A DNA stretch of 14,302 nt from Candidatus Fibrimonadales bacterium (lineage in GTDB: Bacteria; Fibrobacterota; Fibrobacteria; Fibrobacterales; Fibrobacteraceae): assembly GCA_009788135.1 (NCBI GenBank), contig WQSA01000006.1, forward strand, positions 5,285-19,586, given 5' to 3'. Positions 12,417-14,302 of this stretch are shown here, piece after piece. The notes below the pieces were generated by a model that had not been told where the DNA came from, did no database searches, and was given only the letters and a program-made list of their open reading frames with translations. How positions within the stretch are numbered: the stretch's first letter is position 1; every line of letters begins with the position of its first letter. The position numbers were made by a program, and so were the translations under genes.

Positions 12417-13894
12417 CTCTTAGCTGCTGGCATCTTGGATACAAGCGACAGATTCACATTTACTCCCTCAACTTGAAAATGCGGTACAACGGAAAGCGTA
12501 ACTTTGAAAAAACCAGGGTTATCCAGATTCTCGACAACCGTAACTTGCCCATAGCTTAATGGATGCGTAGCTGCAAGCTCAGGGCCTGGATTTTCCATTT
12601 CGGTGACCAAACCCTTGATCCAGTTGTTCAGCTCCGCTTCCAAAACTCCTGCGCTCTTGCTTGCGCCTATATTTTCCCTTTGCAAAACTTTCAGGTAGTG
12701 AGCGAGCCTTGCTGTCAAGAATATATATGGCAGGCGAGCGTTTACCCTTGAGTTTGCCGTTGCCAAGGCATCGTCGTATTCATCGGGTTTTTGCGTGGAG
12801 CTTGCGGAGAAAAAGCATGCGTAGTCTCGGTTCTTGTAGAAGCTCAGCGGAATAAACCCCTGCTTTGCAAATTCAAATTCGCGCGTTTCCGGAATCAGAA
12901 TTTCTGTTGGAATTTTCGCCTGCATACCCTTTCCCGCATTGAAAAAGTGTATGGGCAAGTCTTCCACCTTGCCTCCGCTCTCAGGGCCTCTTATTTGAAC
13001 GCACCATCCGTTGTCCTGAAAAGAGCGAACCATGTTTGCGGCAAATGCAAATGCCGAATTTCCCCACAGATATTTTTCGTGTTCCTCGCCCAGAACAGAT
13101 TCCGTGTAATTGAAACCTTTGGAATTTTTGCTCTCCCCATAAGGATTTCTCAGCAAGAATCTGGGCAAAGCAAGGCCGATGTAGCGGGAATCGTCGGCTT
13201 TGCGGAACGCTCGCCATTTTGTGTACTCCGCTCTCTCCATGTAGTTTTCCAAATCGTCTATTTTTGGCAAATCTCCGATATCGGATTTGCCAAAGAATTT
13301 GGAGCCTACGGAAGCTATGAACAAGCAGTGCGAAGCGGCGGATACCGAGGATATGTTTTGCAAAAGAGCGATGTCGTCTGCGGTGCTGTCAAACTCAAGG
13401 TTTGCAATCATTGCGGCATAAGGTTCGCCGCCTGGGGTATCGTATTCATCGTTGTAAATATGGCGGTAAAGACCGCTCTGGATTATTTCCGGGGAATCCT
13501 CAAAATCGTTTTTTATGGATTCCTTGCTTGCATTCAGCAATTCTATTTTCACATTTCTCCTGAAATCGCTGCGCTGAACAAGAAAATGCAAAGCTCGCCA
13601 TGCAGATTCCAGCTTTTGAAATTCATCGCTGTGCATAATTGCATCCAATTGCTCGCTCACAATCTTGTCTATCCATGCGACCTGAGCGTCTATAAATGCA
13701 CGGTCTATTTTCTCAACGCTTGCCGAGCTGTCTAAAACGCTCTGCGCAAAAGCTTTTATGCCGGAGCCTATTCGCTCGTTTGGATTGAATTTGTAAAGCG
13801 AAGCGGCATCGCTGTACTCGGAAATATCTATAAACTTGGCGGGAATGTCCAATTTTATGATTTCATAAATTGATGTCAAAGTGGAATTTTCCAT
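12413..13894 (-). CDS. tssC: Type VI secretion system contractile sheath large subunit TssC (VipB)
   Basis: Large subunit of the T6SS sheath. With TssB it polymerises around the Hcp tube in the cytoplasm, and its contraction drives the spike out of the cell. Family blocks are clear: FQKLESAWRALHFLVQRSDF (92-111), YNDEYDTPGGEPYAAMIANLEFD (147-169), DIALLQNISSVSAASHCLFIASV (174-196), GWCVQIRGPESGGKVEDLPIHFF (296-318), KIPTEILIPETREFEFAKQGFIPL (327-350) and ATANSRVNARLPYIFLTARLAHYLK (378-402). The chain closes with NVNLSLVSKMP, as is usual for TssC. The length of 493 residues is normal. The start has an AAGGAG ribosome site overlapping the tssB stop, 9 nt between genes. The block pattern resembles ordinary T6SS TssC rather than phage or R-pyocin sheaths. 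Convergent with the FISUMP gene. Confidence 0.96.
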   Translation of the reverse strand: MENSTLTSIYEIIKLDIPAKFIDISEYSDAASLYKFNPNERIGSGIKAFAQSVLDSSASVEKIDRAFIDAQVAWIDKIVSEQLDAIMHSDEFQKLESAWRALHFLVQRSDFRRNVKIELLNASKESIKNDFEDSPEIIQSGLYRHIYNDEYDTPGGEPYAAMIANLEFDSTADDIALLQNISSVSAASHCLFIASVGSKFFGKSDIGDLPKIDDLENYMERAEYTKWRAFRKADDSRYIGLALPRFLLRNPYGESKNSKGFNYTESVLGEEHEKYLWGNSAFAFAANMVRSFQDNGWCVQIRGPESGGKVEDLPIHFFNAGKGMQAKIPTEILIPETREFEFAKQGFIPLSFYKNRDYACFFSASSTQKPDEYDDALATANSRVNARLPYIFLTARLAHYLKVLQRENIGASKSAGVLEAELNNWIKGLVTEMENPGPELAATHPLSYGQVTVVENLDNPGFFKVTLSVVPHFQVEGVNVNLSLVSKMPAAKS

Positions 13895-13898
13895 GGTT

Positions 13899-13904
13899 TC
13901 TCCT
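13899..13904 (-). promoter_or_regulatory. Ribosome binding site of tssC overlapping the tssB stop
   Basis: On the - strand the sequence CCTAAGGAGAAACCATG contains the last base-pairs of the tssB stop codon (TAA) merged with AAGGAG, 4-5 nt before the tssC ATG. This implies coupled, roughly balanced synthesis of the two sheath subunits. Confidence 0.8.
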
Positions 13905-14302
13905 TAGGTTAAATCTTCCAAAAGTTGTTGAGTGGCAACTTTGTCTTTTAAAATCGCCTCCATTTTTTTTCTGAACTCCCTGTTGTCCAACAGGTTTGAG
14001 CCCAAATCCTTTATAAGATTGCGAACCGCCATCAAGCGATTCAAATCCGGGATTTGCCTGACTATTTCCATAGGCTCAAATGATTTCATATTGTTGAATT
14101 TGAGCTCAATTGGGCGATTCTCAACAGTGGTTTTCAACTGGACTTTCAAGGATTGCATAACCGAGTCAAAGTTATCCTTGTTGAGGTTTATCTTTTCTCG
14201 CTCAATGATGCGAGACTCGTCTCCATCCATTTTAAAGTCGCCTACAACGAGCAACTTCAATGGAAGTTCCATTTTTTTCTGCGCCCCTCCGGTTTCCACG
14301 CT
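13904..14302 (-). CDS. tssB: Type VI secretion system contractile sheath small subunit TssB (VipA), 5' partial
   Basis: Small sheath subunit that forms heterodimers with TssC. The frame remains open to the right edge of the window (SVETGGAQKKMELPLKLLV). The VETGGAQ motif in TssB is normally preceded by about 25-30 residues, so the GTG at 14299 is an internal valine codon and the true start lies outside. Other family features are VVGDFK, the DNFDSVMQSLKVQL segment, IELKFNNMKSFEPMEIVRQIPDLNRLMAVRNLIKDL and a helical C-terminus (NREFRKKMEAILKD). About 132 codons are present against about 160-170 expected. It is followed 9 nt later by tssC, the standard tssB-tssC order. The rest of the T6SS locus is presumably beyond the window edge. 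Confidence 0.94.
   Translation of the reverse strand, partial: SVETGGAQKKMELPLKLLVVGDFKMDGDESRIIEREKINLNKDNFDSVMQSLKVQLKTTVENRPIELKFNNMKSFEPMEIVRQIPDLNRLMAVRNLIKDLGSNLLDNREFRKKMEAILKDKVATQQLLEDLT

Noticed and set aside
12791..13735. Long + strand open frame (314 codons) opposite tssC
   Set aside because: Fully antisense to a well-supported tssC gene; the translation is rich in Cys, Phe and Arg and shows no recognisable motif, as expected for a shadow frame.
14297..14299. GTG as start of tssB
   Set aside because: The codon is the Val of the conserved VETGGAQ motif that normally lies about 25-30 residues into TssB; the frame is open to the edge.

Overview
The window most likely comes from a member of Fibrobacterota (the Fibrobacter lineage). 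The strongest marker is the secreted protein at 11775-12416. It is a clean FISUMP domain ('Fibrobacter succinogenes major paralogous' domain), a family that is strongly expanded in that phylum. The DNA is moderately AT-rich. Genes are packed almost without gaps, and no stretch longer than about 40 bases lacks a gene. I found no RNA gene, IS element, CRISPR array or convincing intrinsic terminator.

Region 1 (1-10371, + strand) is a division and cell wall (dcw) operon: murF (5' end outside the window), ftsW, murG, murC, ftsQ, ftsA, ftsZ, then cysS and ruvA. Neighbouring genes overlap by 4-17 nt or lie 1 nt apart; the only real gap is the 34 nt before ftsZ. The Mur enzymes and MurG build lipid II, FtsW should polymerise it at the septum, and FtsQ, FtsA and FtsZ form the divisome scaffold. 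The Mur enzymes, CysS and RuvA have textbook motifs. FtsW, FtsA and FtsZ diverge noticeably: FtsA has lost two of its glycine-rich nucleotide-binding motifs but keeps its membrane helix, FtsZ has an atypical N-terminal extension and tail, and FtsW lacks several usual SEDS residues. mraY and murD are absent from their usual place between murF and ftsW.

Region 2 (10372-12416) holds three single genes: a secreted outer-membrane-barrel-like protein (+), a CvfB/YitL-type S1-domain RNA-binding protein (-), and the FISUMP protein (+). All three lack a Shine-Dalgarno site. Each has a CTAnnTT hexamer-like box exactly 6 nt before its ATG, which suggests leaderless transcripts. The genes inside the operons mostly have recognisable SD sequences.

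Region 3 (12413-14302, - strand) is the edge of a type VI secretion locus: tssB (5' end outside the window) followed by tssC, the two contractile sheath proteins. Both convergent gene pairs in the window share stop codons within a 4-base overlap.

The most promising material for follow-up is the remodelled FtsA/FtsZ/FtsW set, the uniform leaderless start architecture, and two unusually long inverted repeats buried in ftsA (12-bp stem) and ftsZ (20-bp perfect palindrome).
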